Source: Sutcliffiella horikoshii | GTDB taxonomy: Bacteria > Bacillota > Bacilli > Bacillales > Bacillaceae_I | Assembly (NCBI RefSeq): GCF_021991925.1 | Contig: NZ_RXZI01000001.1 | Location: forward strand, 62,001 to 126,000 | Length of the DNA stretch: 64,000 nt | Reading direction: 5' to 3' | Shown here: piece after piece, positions 30,206 through 39,471 of the stretch | Position numbering within the stretch: position 1 is the first letter of the stretch | How the letters are laid out: each line of letters starts with the position of its first letter | Position numbers and translations under genes: made by a program | The notes under the pieces: model-generated | What the model was told of the DNA's origin: nothing | Seen by the model: the letters and a program-made list of their open reading frames with translations, nothing else | The model's database searches: none

Positions 30206-33200
30206 TTACACATCAAGCTTTTCCAACTTCTTTTGCCTTCTTTTTTCCTTAAACGTGTCAAATAGATAATAAACGGCCGGTATTAATATCAACGTGATGA
30301 TGGTTGCAAAACTTAAACCGAATACAATAACGATTGCCATTGGCTGCTGAATCTCCATCCCTTCCCCGAAACCAAGTGTTAACGGGATGAGGCCGAGTAT
30401 GGTGGTCAGGGCGGTCATGAAAATTGGTCGCAAACGAGTAGGTCCTGCGATAAGGATCGCATCCAAAGTCGTTTTGCCTTCCCTTTTCATCATGTTCACA
30501 TAGTCTACAAATACGATGGCATTATTGACGACTATCCCTGTAAGTATGAGCATCCCCACGAGTGAGCCCACACCAAGCGGCTGAGAAGTGACAAGCAGGC
30601 CAAAGATGATGCCAATTATGGTTAAAGGAACTGCAAACATGATGATAAATGGATAGAAATACGACTCAAACTGGCCGGCCATCACCATATATACAAGTAC
30701 GACAGCTAGTGCCAATGCGCCTCCAAGCTTGAAGAAAGCGTCATTCATTTGTTCATCTTGTCCACCGATCGTGATTTTATATTGGTTGTTCGGGATATAA
30801 ATGTTTTCTTTTAATGTTTTTTCTACATCATCAATGACACTTCCAAGGTCACGATTGACGATGTCGGCATTGACTGTAATTTCACGGTTCCGGTTCGTCC
30901 TTGAAATCTGACTTGGACCTTGGCCTCTTTCTACCGTCGCAACAGCTTGAAGGGGAATGTTTTCTCCTGTCGGTGTATTAATCAACAGCTTTTCTAGGTC
31001 CTCAATCGAAGCCGTATAGGTATCTTCGATGGTCAAGCGGATATCCAACTCTGCTCCATCCCGGGCCATTCTCGTGGCAACCAAACCTTTCGTGGCGCTA
31101 GAGACGGCTGAGGCGATCTGTCCGCTACCAATACCAAACTGGCTGGCTTTCACCCGATCGATATCCACGACTATTTCGGGGTTGCCCTCCGTATAGTTTG
31201 ACGTTGGCTCTCGGATTCCTTCTATTTCAGATAAAAGATTGACGGTATCGTCTGCTAAAGACTTAAGAGTGGTCAAATCCGGACCGGTTATACTTAAGGA
31301 TACCGGGTTTTGGGAGAAACCTGAGTCTCCGGAGGAAAGGCGAATTTCAGCTCCAGGAATATTTTCAAGCTTTTGTCTGATTTCGTCTCCTATGACTTTA
31401 TCAGAGCGACTACGGTCCGTTACAGGTGTTAAAAGAATACTGTAATTGGCTCGGTTTGTCTGTGTCCCTGCTGAAACGGAGAAGTTGTCTGTTCCCCCCA
31501 CCGTAACAAAAGCAAGGTCAATTTCAGATATCTCTTCCAATCTTTCGTCTATTTCTTCCATGACATCATAGGTGGCATCAAGGGAGCTACCATCCGGTAA
31601 TCTTACGGTCATGGAAATGAAGCTCTGATCCTGTTGTGGCAAGAATTCTTTTCCGATGAACGGTATGCCCGCCAAGGAAATCAGGAAAAGGATAAAGATA
31701 GAGGTTACTGTTTTCTTCGGGTTTCTTAATGTTTTTTCCAAAATGGACCGGTACCAATTGGTAAAGCCTGTAAACCGCTCTTCAAAGCGGGATGTACTTG
31801 TATTCACTTTTAATAAAAGAGAAGAGAACAAAGGTACAATGATCAATGCTGTAAACAAGGACGCAAGTAAAGAAAACGATACGACTAAGGCCAATGGTTT
31901 GAAAAGCTGAGCGGCCAACCCATCCACAAATACGATAGGAAGGAACACGATAACCGTAGTCAAAGTCGAAGCAATGATGGCAGGCCCGACCTCACTTGTC
32001 CCTTCGATGGCAGCATCCTTCATGGAATAGCCTTTTTGCCGCAGTCGATATATATTTTCGAGGATGACGATGGCGTTATCCACCATCATACCGATTCCAA
32101 GTGCAAGTCCACCCAAAGTCAATAGATTCAATGTTTGACCACTGAAGTACATGAAAATAAATGTAGCGACAATGGAAACAGGAATCGAAAATAATATGAT
32201 TAAGGTACTGCGGATATTCCTTAAAAAGAAGAATAGGACCAAAGCTGCAAGCAAACTACCAACAATCATATTGGTTGCTACTGCACGGATGGATTTCTCG
32301 ATAAATTCACTTTGATCAAATATTGGTTTGATTTCCACCCCTGGAGGAAGTGTCTTCCTGATTTCATCTAGTTTCTTCTCAATATTGTTTGCAACTGTCA
32401 CTGTGTTACTTCCGGACTGCTTCAGGATGGACATCCCTACAGCTGGCTCCCCGTTCAAATAACTGAGCTGGGAGGTCGGCTGCAACGTTTCCTTCACTTC
32501 TCCGAGCTGGTCGAGCTGAATGACTCCTTTGGAAGTGGGGATGGGAAGTGTTTGAATATCAAGGATGGATTGATATTCACCAGTTATCCTAATCGGCAGG
32601 TTCTGATTCTGATCTGTCAGAGAACCGCCAGGCAGGTTTAAGTTTTCGGAAGCGATAATTTGCTGTAACTGATCTATGGAAATGTCAAAGGAAGACAAGG
32701 CGTTGGGATCCAAGGTGATCCTTACCTCATTTTCAGCTCCACCTTCCACAGAAATGGAGGCAATGCCATCCACGCTGCTCAATTGAGGTTCTATATCCTG
32801 TTCTGCCAATTGCTTTGCCTTTGTCATTTCCCCGGAAGGATCGGTTATGGCAAGCTGCACGATTGGAAGGTCGCTTGGATTAAAACGAAGGACTCTTGGA
32901 AGATTCGCACCAGGAGGCAGAAAGTCCCTGACAGAATCAATGCGCTCACGCATATCTAACGATGCAAAGTCCATGTCCGTACCCCAGGTGAAGGAGACGA
33001 GAACAAGCGACCCCCCTGTACGGGAAATGGATGTGACAGACTCCACATTAGGAAGAGTGCTCATGGCGTCCTCCAGTGGAGAAGAAATCAGATTTTCTAT
33101 TTCCTCGGGTCCTGCCCCCTCATAGGTGGTGGTGACCGCTACGATCGGAAACGTCAGTTCCGGAAACAAATCGACCGGCATCCCGCGCATACTGACGGCA

Positions 33201-33274
33201 CCGAGAATTAACATAAGTATAATCACCATTGACATGGCAATGGGACGTAATACGGAAAGCTTCGCTATTTTCAT
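30206..33274 (-). CDS. RND-family efflux transporter (AcrB/SwrC type)
   Basis: A 1022-aa proton-driven pump with the RND layout: N-terminal helix in MKIAKLSVLRPIAM, a large extracytoplasmic loop (about 35-330), a six-helix bundle, a second loop (about 550-850) and a second bundle. Transmembrane helix 4 holds the proton-relay Asp in GIGMMVDNAIV. Gram-positive members include SwrC (surfactin export). The substrate here is unknown. The adaptor gene lies nine bases upstream and the esterase downstream, so all three probably work together at the envelope. Confidence 0.92.
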   Translation of the reverse strand: MKIAKLSVLRPIAMSMVIILMLILGAVSMRGMPVDLFPELTFPIVAVTTTYEGAGPEEIENLISSPLEDAMSTLPNVESVTSISRTGGSLVLVSFTWGTDMDFASLDMRERIDSVRDFLPPGANLPRVLRFNPSDLPIVQLAITDPSGEMTKAKQLAEQDIEPQLSSVDGIASISVEGGAENEVRITLDPNALSSFDISIDQLQQIIASENLNLPGGSLTDQNQNLPIRITGEYQSILDIQTLPIPTSKGVIQLDQLGEVKETLQPTSQLSYLNGEPAVGMSILKQSGSNTVTVANNIEKKLDEIRKTLPPGVEIKPIFDQSEFIEKSIRAVATNMIVGSLLAALVLFFFLRNIRSTLIILFSIPVSIVATFIFMYFSGQTLNLLTLGGLALGIGMMVDNAIVILENIYRLRQKGYSMKDAAIEGTSEVGPAIIASTLTTVIVFLPIVFVDGLAAQLFKPLALVVSFSLLASLFTALIIVPLFSSLLLKVNTSTSRFEERFTGFTNWYRSILEKTLRNPKKTVTSIFILFLISLAGIPFIGKEFLPQQDQSFISMTVRLPDGSSLDATYDVMEEIDERLEEISEIDLAFVTVGGTDNFSVSAGTQTNRANYSILLTPVTDRSRSDKVIGDEIRQKLENIPGAEIRLSSGDSGFSQNPVSLSITGPDLTTLKSLADDTVNLLSEIEGIREPTSNYTEGNPEIVVDIDRVKASQFGIGSGQIASAVSSATKGLVATRMARDGAELDIRLTIEDTYTASIEDLEKLLINTPTGENIPLQAVATVERGQGPSQISRTNRNREITVNADIVNRDLGSVIDDVEKTLKENIYIPNNQYKITIGGQDEQMNDAFFKLGGALALAVVLVYMVMAGQFESYFYPFIIMFAVPLTIIGIIFGLLVTSQPLGVGSLVGMLILTGIVVNNAIVFVDYVNMMKREGKTTLDAILIAGPTRLRPIFMTALTTILGLIPLTLGFGEGMEIQQPMAIVIVFGLSFATIITLILIPAVYYLFDTFKEKRRQKKLEKLDV

Positions 33275-33283
33275 CTATTAGGT

Positions 33284-34504
33284 TCACTCACTTTGTTCTG
33301 ATATTTCAGCACCGTCTTTTAAGCGTTCTTTTCCATTAACAGCTACTATTTGACCTTTTTTCAGCCCTTCAATAATTTGCATATATTCATTGTCTCTAAA
33401 GCCTGTGGTTACATCTTGTCTTACTGCTTTGTCTTCTTCAATGACATAAACATATGAATTGGTTTCTTCATATAAGATGGCATCCATCGGGACGACCGTC
33501 TGTGCTTCAAGGTTATCCACCGCGACAAAAGCTGTTGCCCTCATGCCGCCTTTAATGTCCAATTCGGTATTACTGATCGGTATCGTCACAGAAAACATAT
33601 TGGTTTGTTGGTTAACTGTAGGCGAGACCGTTTCGATTTTTGATTCAAACGTCTCTGAAAGCCCTTCAAAAGAAATCGTTGCATCCTGACCAGCCCTCAA
33701 CTTGCTTACTTGGTAACTGTTCACTTGAAAGGTTGCTGCGATGCTGTCTAATTGAATAATCGTACCAATTGGCACATTAGGGGAAGCAATACCATCAGCA
33801 ACGACATTCAGCTCTGAAACAATTCCATCTATGGGACTCGTGATGGAGGTGGCATCCGCCATCTGCTGCGCCTGTTTCAACCCTTGTCGGGCCTGGTTCA
33901 GTTGCGCTTCCATTTCCATCGTATTAAACGTGGGTATCTGTTGGACCTGGCTTGCTGCATTCGCAAGTTGAGCCTGTTTCACCATGACATCAACTGTACT
34001 TTGCACCAAATCAAGTGAAGTGACGGCTCCAGTATCCACACCATCCAAAAGCGCTTGAGATTTTTCTAAACTTTGGTTTAATTCTTCTTGTAACTTGGGT
34101 ATATCAGAAAGAGAGGCCTGATTCTCAGCTGCCTGCTGCATTTCTTTCATTTTAGAAAGGGCATTTTCCAGTTCTGTCACTGCACTCTGAGCTTGACTTA
34201 CCTGCTCGGTTGCAGCTTCAGAATCCAATGAAACAATCAAATCGCCCTTTTTTACTATATCACCAATTTTTACATGAACAGATTCGACGGTAAGGGGGGA
34301 GGTAGTTAGGAGTGGTACTTGTGTTTCCGGTACAGCCAGTCCCACCAACTCAATGGTATTGCTGATATTCTTTTCAGTCACTTCAGCAACTGTAACCGGG
34401 ATTTTATTGGTCTCTGTATTCTGGCTTGTAATCTCTTTCTGACTGCAAGCGGTTGAAAATAAGAGCACGAACATAGCTGGAAGCAGCCAATATTTTTTCA
34501 ACAT
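33284..34504 (-). CDS. RND efflux adaptor lipoprotein (HlyD/MFP family)
   Basis: A 406-aa membrane-fusion-type protein with a lipoprotein signal (lipobox STAC, Cys at about 20). It has a biotinyl-lipoyl-like domain split around a long coiled-coil hairpin (about 100-215, rich in Gln, Ala and Leu) and beta-barrel domains. In Gram-negatives such adaptors bridge to an outer-membrane channel; here it probably assists the pump at the outer face of the membrane. AGGTGATATATG forms the start region. First gene of the minus-strand operon. Confidence 0.9.
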   Translation of the reverse strand: MLKKYWLLPAMFVLLFSTACSQKEITSQNTETNKIPVTVAEVTEKNISNTIELVGLAVPETQVPLLTTSPLTVESVHVKIGDIVKKGDLIVSLDSEAATEQVSQAQSAVTELENALSKMKEMQQAAENQASLSDIPKLQEELNQSLEKSQALLDGVDTGAVTSLDLVQSTVDVMVKQAQLANAASQVQQIPTFNTMEMEAQLNQARQGLKQAQQMADATSITSPIDGIVSELNVVADGIASPNVPIGTIIQLDSIAATFQVNSYQVSKLRAGQDATISFEGLSETFESKIETVSPTVNQQTNMFSVTIPISNTELDIKGGMRATAFVAVDNLEAQTVVPMDAILYEETNSYVYVIEEDKAVRQDVTTGFRDNEYMQIIEGLKKGQIVAVNGKERLKDGAEISEQSE

Positions 34505-34736
34505 ATATCACCTCATACTTATCTTGTCTAAATATAAAACTAACATGTATTACAAACCCTTACAATTACTAACTATCGGACGGTATTCGAAAGCGTTCAA
34601 TTGTTACCACTTTGTGAACATACAAAAAAGAATAGAAACTAATTTCTTTTATATGAAACTTTCAACCACAACCAAACGTCTGAATATATGTAAGGCAAGC
34701 AGTAAGTAAAATTACTTAAATGGTCAATAAGATTTC

Positions 34737-34866
34737 CCCTTTAGATTGTAGTGCAAGGTGTGAGACTCCTGAGGGAGATAGCGGTAGCTTGAGACCCCGC
34801 AACGAAGTGAGGAGGCTCAAGCACCGCCCCTAGGAAAGCGAACACCTGGAATGGAAATCTAAAGGG
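34737..34866 (+). repeat. dispersed element, type B (copy 2)
   Basis: Perfect 11-bp inverted ends CCCTTTAGATT (34737-34747) and AATCTAAAGGG (34856-34866). The core matches the reverse complement of 19702-19889, without its 58-base insertion. It lies upstream of spx in a 560-bp gap with no other gene. Confidence 0.85.
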
Positions 34867-34948
34867 AGTAAAAGCAGGAAAAATTTGAACATGTTGTGAC
34901 AACTCGTCCGACTTTTAAAATACTATACCTTTTTAGTCGGAAATCGTG

Positions 34949-34954
34949 TATAAT
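34949..34954 (+). promoter_or_regulatory. -10 box candidate of spx
   Basis: TATAAT at 34949-34954 in an otherwise AT-rich region. No good -35 element sits at 17 bp, which suggests dependence on an activator or another sigma factor. No clear PerR box was seen. Confidence 0.4.
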
Positions 34955-35066
34955 AAACAATAGATATTACTTCTTTAGAGTAATTTCAAATTGAGAGCGA
35001 TTCACAATTAGAAACGTTCAGCATGTTCTCTTCGAATAATACTAGATAAAAAGGAGAGGAAAGTTC

Positions 35067-35465
35067 ATGGTAACCCTATATACATCTCCAAGTTGTACTT
35101 CTTGTCGTAAAGCGAAAAACTGGTTAGAAGAACATAACATTCCATATACAGAAAGAAACATTTTCTCTGAGTCCTTATCCATCGATGAGATTAAAGAGAT
35201 TTTACGAATGACGGAAGACGGGACAGATGAGATCATTTCAACAAGATCTAAAATCTTCCAAAAACTGAATATAAATGTGGAAGCAATGCCACTTCAAGAA
35301 TTATATTCTGTCATCAAAGAACACCCAGGTCTTTTGAGAAGACCAATCATCATAGATGAAAAACGACTGCAAGTAGGGTACAACGAAGATGAAATTCGAC
35401 GCTTCTTACCAAGAAAAGTAAGAACGTTCCAATTAAGAGAAGCACAGCGCTTAGTGAATAGCTAA
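35067..35465 (+). CDS. spx: Spx, redox-sensing transcriptional regulator
   Basis: Spx binds the RNA polymerase alpha C-terminal domain and redirects transcription during disulfide stress. The 132-aa protein keeps the redox switch Cys10-x-x-Cys13 (SCTSC), Gly52 used for alpha contact, and Arg60. The C-terminal tail QRLVNS resembles the ClpXP-targeted end of B. subtilis Spx with one extra residue. The adaptor SpxH that delivers Spx to ClpXP is encoded at 43300. AAAAAGGAGAGG precedes ATG 35067. Confidence 0.96.
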   Translation: MVTLYTSPSCTSCRKAKNWLEEHNIPYTERNIFSESLSIDEIKEILRMTEDGTDEIISTRSKIFQKLNINVEAMPLQELYSVIKEHPGLLRRPIIIDEKRLQVGYNEDEIRRFLPRKVRTFQLREAQRLVNS

Positions 35466-35473
35466 TATAAACA

Positions 35474-35511
35474 AAAAAACTTCTACATGCATGCCATGTA
35501 GAAGTTTTTTT
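35474..35511 (+). terminator. terminator of spx
   Basis: AAAAACTTCTACATG pairs with CATGTAGAAGTTTTT. Confidence 0.9.
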
Positions 35512-35518
35512 ATCCCTA

Positions 35519-35576
35519 AGCGTTGTCAGGAGACTCAAGCATTGTCTAATGGATAAGCGAACACCTGTAACGGAAA
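35519..35576. repeat. fragment of a type B dispersed element
   Basis: AGGAGACTCAAGCA and AAGCGAACACCTGTAACGG correspond to the right half of the type B copy at 34737. The left half is missing. Confidence 0.6.
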
Positions 35577-35599
35577 TATGTGATAAAGCAGCAACATTT

Positions 35600-36262
35600 T
35601 CACCGAATCTTTAAAAGCTGTCTTTTAAAGACTCCAGTATAAACCAACAAACCCGCAATTAGTAAAAAAGGAAAGAACATTTGCCAGTCGCCTGCTGGAA
35701 GCATCACAGCAACCCGTGGCTCATTAATGATCATTTTACCGGCTGTGTAGCATAGAATACTTGCTCCAAAATAAATAATTATAGGATATTTCTCCATTGC
35801 CACTAATATAATCTTACTCCCCCATATAATGATTGGAATGGAAAATACCAAGCCAATGATTACCAAATAAAAATTACCGTGTGCAGCACCGGCAACTGCC
35901 ATCACGTTATCGATTCCCATGACTATATCGGCAACCACTATGGTCTTAATGGCAACTCCGAGGGAGCTGCTGCCCTTTACTAGCACCTCTTCCCCTTGGT
36001 CCATAATAAGTTGTACAGCTATATAAATTAACAATATCCCACCAACAAACTGGAGAAATGGGATCGCTAAAAGGTACACTGCTCCAACAGTCAGTATGAT
36101 CCTGCAAAGGATTGCCAGTAGTGTCCCAATGACTATTGCTTTGTTTCGATAACGTTCTGGGAGATTTCTGCATGCAAGTGCTATGACGATGGCGTTATCT
36201 CCGCCTAGTACAATATCAATACCTATTATGATAAGAATGGAAGTAATCAATTCTAGCTCCAC
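35600..36262 (-). CDS. yjbE: YjbE, TerC-family membrane protein
   Basis: A 220-aa integral membrane protein with about seven helices. The TerC signature acidic residues stand in GIDIVLGGDNAIVIA (helix 1) and VADIVMGIDNVMA (mid protein). Related Bacillus TerC proteins export manganese or metallate secreted enzymes, but a specific role for YjbE is not established. The gene lies between spx and mecA as in B. subtilis, on the opposite strand. No yybP-ykoY-type manganese riboswitch was recognised upstream. The 534-bp gap 36263-36796 holds no supported feature. Confidence 0.88.
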   Translation of the reverse strand: MELELITSILIIIGIDIVLGGDNAIVIALACRNLPERYRNKAIVIGTLLAILCRIILTVGAVYLLAIPFLQFVGGILLIYIAVQLIMDQGEEVLVKGSSSLGVAIKTIVVADIVMGIDNVMAVAGAAHGNFYLVIIGLVFSIPIIIWGSKIILVAMEKYPIIIYFGASILCYTAGKMIINEPRVAVMLPAGDWQMFFPFLLIAGLLVYTGVFKRQLLKIR

Positions 36263-36796
36263 TATATCGCCCCTTCTTGTCCCAGTCCTATATAAATATA
36301 GTGGTTTAAAAGGGATAATATGACTGATTATTTAATCACATTAGGCATTTTAACGATTTTTTAAATTGTGAGCATTTTTGTTTCCATTCTTCCTTTTTTT
36401 ATCATAAAATAACAGTACAAGTATAAATCTTTATAGTACAATGTGCTTTATATATGTTGCGGTCATGGTACAGCTTAGAAGGCTGGGTACTTGAGGTCAC
36501 AAATCGTCTCTAACCAGGATGCATACTATCTATGTTTTTTGCCTAAATGGACCGGAACCAACCGCATATGCTTTTCTTTTTGCATAGATTATAGGTTTAC
36601 TCACTATGCTAAATGGATAAATTGAAACAATAAGGTATAAGAAAATTGTGGAGGGTCCCTTCCAAGGAAAGACGGAGGAAAATGAGGAGCGGACAATAAG
36701 AGACTGACATATCTCATGAAAAGCATTTATCAATATGAGGTTTGTTCGAAAAAGAGCACGCTAATCATTTACCTATTCAGAAGGGAGTTGTTAAGA

Positions 36797-37489
36797 ATGG
36801 AAATAGAACGTATCAATGATCATACAGTAAAGTTTTACATTTCATATGGTGATATAGAGGAGCGCGGATTTGACCGTGAGGAAATCTGGTATAACCGTGA
36901 ACGCAGTGAAGAACTATTCTGGGAAATGATGGATGAGGCACATGATGAAGAGGATTTTATGGTGGAAGGACCACTATGGATCCAGGTTCAGGCCCTTGAT
37001 AAAGGGTTGGAAGTCATTGTTACCCGAGCGCAACTTTCAAAGGATGGGAAGAACTTTGAAGTCCCAGTATCAGATGATAAGCGAATTGACATTCCAGTCG
37101 ATGAAAGAATAGAGGCACTCCTGGACCAACATTTCAATTCCGCGGCAAAAACTGAAGAATCAAAGGACGAAAAGTTGGATGAGGAAAAAGATCTTCTTCA
37201 GTTCATGGTCCGATTCAAAGATTTGGAGTACATCATTTCTGCTAGTCATCGTCTGCAACACCTAGAGAATCTCAATAACGATCTGTACTTCTATGAGAAG
37301 AACTACTATCTCTATGTTGATTTTTCAAGTGAACACTATACCGATGAAGAAATCGATAATGTGTTAAGTGTATTACTCGAATTTGGGGAAGAATCGGCCA
37401 TCTCCATTCACCGTCTGCAAGAGTATGGATCGGAAGTTGCCAAGGATGACGCAATGAAGGAAATGACCAAACATTTTCCTTTAAAATAA
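36797..37489 (+). CDS. mecA: MecA adaptor protein of ClpCP
   Basis: MecA binds ComK and other substrates and hands them to the ClpC ATPase. It is also needed to form the active ClpC hexamer. The 230-aa protein has the conserved N-terminal substrate domain (MEIERINDHTVKFYISYGD), an acidic variable linker (about 105-130) and the C-terminal ClpC-binding domain ending in MTKHFPLK. GAAGGGAG nine bases upstream fixes ATG 36797; codons upstream in frame are not conserved MecA sequence. Confidence 0.94.
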   Translation: MEIERINDHTVKFYISYGDIEERGFDREEIWYNRERSEELFWEMMDEAHDEEDFMVEGPLWIQVQALDKGLEVIVTRAQLSKDGKNFEVPVSDDKRIDIPVDERIEALLDQHFNSAAKTEESKDEKLDEEKDLLQFMVRFKDLEYIISASHRLQHLENLNNDLYFYEKNYYLYVDFSSEHYTDEEIDNVLSVLLEFGEESAISIHRLQEYGSEVAKDDAMKEMTKHFPLK

Positions 37490-37495
37490 TGGAAG

Positions 37496-37527
37496 ACCGA
37501 TTTCACGATGTTGAAATCGGTTTTTTT
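37496..37527 (+). terminator. terminator of mecA
   Basis: ACCGATTTCA pairs with TGAAATCGGT, then T6. Confidence 0.9.
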
Positions 37528-37590
37528 CAAATTCAGGATAGTTTAATTGATTAGAGCACTTTTGCTTTTGGATGAGGAGATGAGATTCAT

Positions 37591-39102
37591 TTGAAAAACA
37601 CCATTCGGGTTATAGTATTTATTTTAGTCATCGGGGCAATTTTATTCGCCACTCAAGGTCTTTGGGAAGGATGGCTACTCGGATCCATTTCCGTATTTTT
37701 TACGATATCCGTCGTTTTTATTGCTTTCTTAATCTCACTTGAAAACCGACACCCTACGAGAACGTTGACATGGCTTGTCGTTCTTGGAAGTTTCCCTGTC
37801 CTTGGTTTCTTTTTTTACTTGATTTTTGGAAGAAATGTAAGGAAACGAAGACTATTCCAAAGAAAAGCATTACTAGATAAAGAAGTGCTTGAAGAGGTGG
37901 AAGGATCAAGGGAGTATTCAGAAGAAGATATGCGTCTTCTTGATGAAAGCAAGAAAATGATGTTCCAATTGTCGCAAAACATTGGCAGAAGTCCCATTTC
38001 CTTTGAGACAGAGACCGTGGTACTGACAAATGGAAATCAGACCTTCACGAAAATACTGGAGGAAATCAGCAAGGCAAAACATCACATTCATTTTGAATAT
38101 TATATTGTTAGGGACGATGAGATCGGCACACAGATAAAGGAGTTACTCATCGAAAAGGCTAAAAGCGGCGTGCAGGTAAGGTTTCTATTCGACGCAGTGG
38201 GCAGCTTCCAATTAGGGAGTAGATACATAAAGGAACTTCGTGCTGCAGGAGTGGAGATCATCTCCTTTTCTCCAGTCAGGATACCAGTATTCAATAACAA
38301 AATTAACTTCCGTAATCACCGCAAAATAATAGTGGTGGATGGGGAGGTAGGATTTGTGGGAGGACTGAACATAGGGGATGAATACCTTGGACGGGATGAT
38401 TACTTTGGCTTTTGGAGGGACACGCACCTTTATGTGAGAGGGGAAGCAGTAAGGACCCTTCAGCTCATTTTTTTGCAGGACTGGTATTATGCAACCGACG
38501 AATCCCTCCTTACCCCAACCTATCTGACCCCAACACCTGCCGATGAGAAAAAACATGGCGGCGTTCAGATGATAGCGGGGGGACCGGATCAGGAATGGGA
38601 AGTAATTAAGAGCTTATATTTTTCCATGATCACTTCTGCAAGAAAGTCCATTTGGATCGCATCTCCTTATTTTGTACCCGATGACGATATCTTTACCGCT
38701 CTCAAGGTGGCAGCTTTAAGTGGATTGGATGTAAGGTTGCTTGTACCGAAAAGGCCGGACAAGCGAATTGTCTATTATGCTTCCAGATCCTATTTTCCTG
38801 AAATGATGGAGGCAGGTGTGAAAATCTTTCAATATGAAAAAGGATTTCTCCATAGCAAGGTAGTGATTGTAGATGATCAAGTTGCTTCCATCGGGACTGC
38901 CAATATGGACATGCGAAGCTTCCATTTGAATTTCGAGGTGAATGCTTTCCTTTATAATACGGATAGTGTGGAGACACTGGTGGAGGATTATGAGCAGGAC
39001 CTGCATGATGCAAAACCGATTGCGAAAGAGGTATTCGCAAACCGTCCATTTTATCAAAAGGTGTTTGAATCCTTGTCACGATTGGCGTCACCACTACTAT
39101 AG
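37591..39102 (+). CDS. cls: cardiolipin synthase
   Basis: Joins two phosphatidylglycerol molecules to cardiolipin at the membrane. The 503-aa protein has two N-terminal membrane helices (about 5-22 and 30-52), then two phospholipase D HxKxxxxD sites: His243/Lys245/Asp250 in NHRKIIVVD and His421/Lys423/Asp428 in LHSKVVIVD. The start is TTG 37591 behind GAGGAG; the closer ATG 37580 runs into a stop. It is inserted between mecA and coiA relative to B. subtilis. Terminators follow on both sides of a repeat element. Confidence 0.93.
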   Translation: MKNTIRVIVFILVIGAILFATQGLWEGWLLGSISVFFTISVVFIAFLISLENRHPTRTLTWLVVLGSFPVLGFFFYLIFGRNVRKRRLFQRKALLDKEVLEEVEGSREYSEEDMRLLDESKKMMFQLSQNIGRSPISFETETVVLTNGNQTFTKILEEISKAKHHIHFEYYIVRDDEIGTQIKELLIEKAKSGVQVRFLFDAVGSFQLGSRYIKELRAAGVEIISFSPVRIPVFNNKINFRNHRKIIVVDGEVGFVGGLNIGDEYLGRDDYFGFWRDTHLYVRGEAVRTLQLIFLQDWYYATDESLLTPTYLTPTPADEKKHGGVQMIAGGPDQEWEVIKSLYFSMITSARKSIWIASPYFVPDDDIFTALKVAALSGLDVRLLVPKRPDKRIVYYASRSYFPEMMEAGVKIFQYEKGFLHSKVVIVDDQVASIGTANMDMRSFHLNFEVNAFLYNTDSVETLVEDYEQDLHDAKPIAKEVFANRPFYQKVFESLSRLASPLL

Positions 39103-39124
39103 GTTTATGCTATAGGCAAAAAAT

Positions 39125-39149
39125 AAAATGCCGAATTTCCCGGCATTTT
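39125..39149 (+). terminator. terminator of cls, first copy
   Basis: AAAATGCCG pairs with CGGCATTTT around AATTTC. A near copy lies at 39358. Confidence 0.75.
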
Positions 39150-39186
39150 AGTGTGTAGACAAAATCCAAAAATGATAAAATTCTCT

Positions 39187-39314
39187 AGTTGATCGCAGTG
39201 GAAGGAGCGGAGACTCCTGCGGGAGGAAGGGACAGGGAAGACCCCGCAGGGCGTAGCCCGAGGAGGCTTCTGGACCGCCCGCGGAAAGCGAAGCTCCTGC
39301 CACGAAAATCAACT
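39187..39314 (+). repeat. dispersed element, type A (copy 2)
   Basis: Bounded by AGTTGAT (39187-39193) and ATCAACT (39308-39314). The interior is closely similar to the reverse complement of 18479-18600 (GGGAGGAAGGGACAGGG, GACCCCGC, CCGCGGAAAGCG). It is bracketed by two versions of the same terminator. Confidence 0.9.
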
Positions 39315-39357
39315 TTTCCAACAGATAACCTAACTAATTTATAGTTTGTCAACAGTC

Positions 39358-39392
39358 TAAAATGCTGGATTTCCCGGCATTTTATTTTTTTT
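39358..39392 (+). terminator. duplicate of the cls terminator, with T-run
   Basis: AAAATGCTGG, loop, CCGGCATTTT, then a T8 run. It is identical to 39125-39149 in most positions, including the ATTTCC loop. Confidence 0.8.
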
Positions 39393-39471
39393 GAAGTTTT
39401 TTGCAGGAATTTGTCTTATGATGACGAAAAGAAACAGAGGAAAGAAAATTTGAATAGGAAAGGGTGTTTAC

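Noticed and set aside
34524-34709. 61-codon frame upstream of spx
   Set aside because: No ribosome-binding site or conserved pattern; it lies in intergenic sequence next to a repeat.
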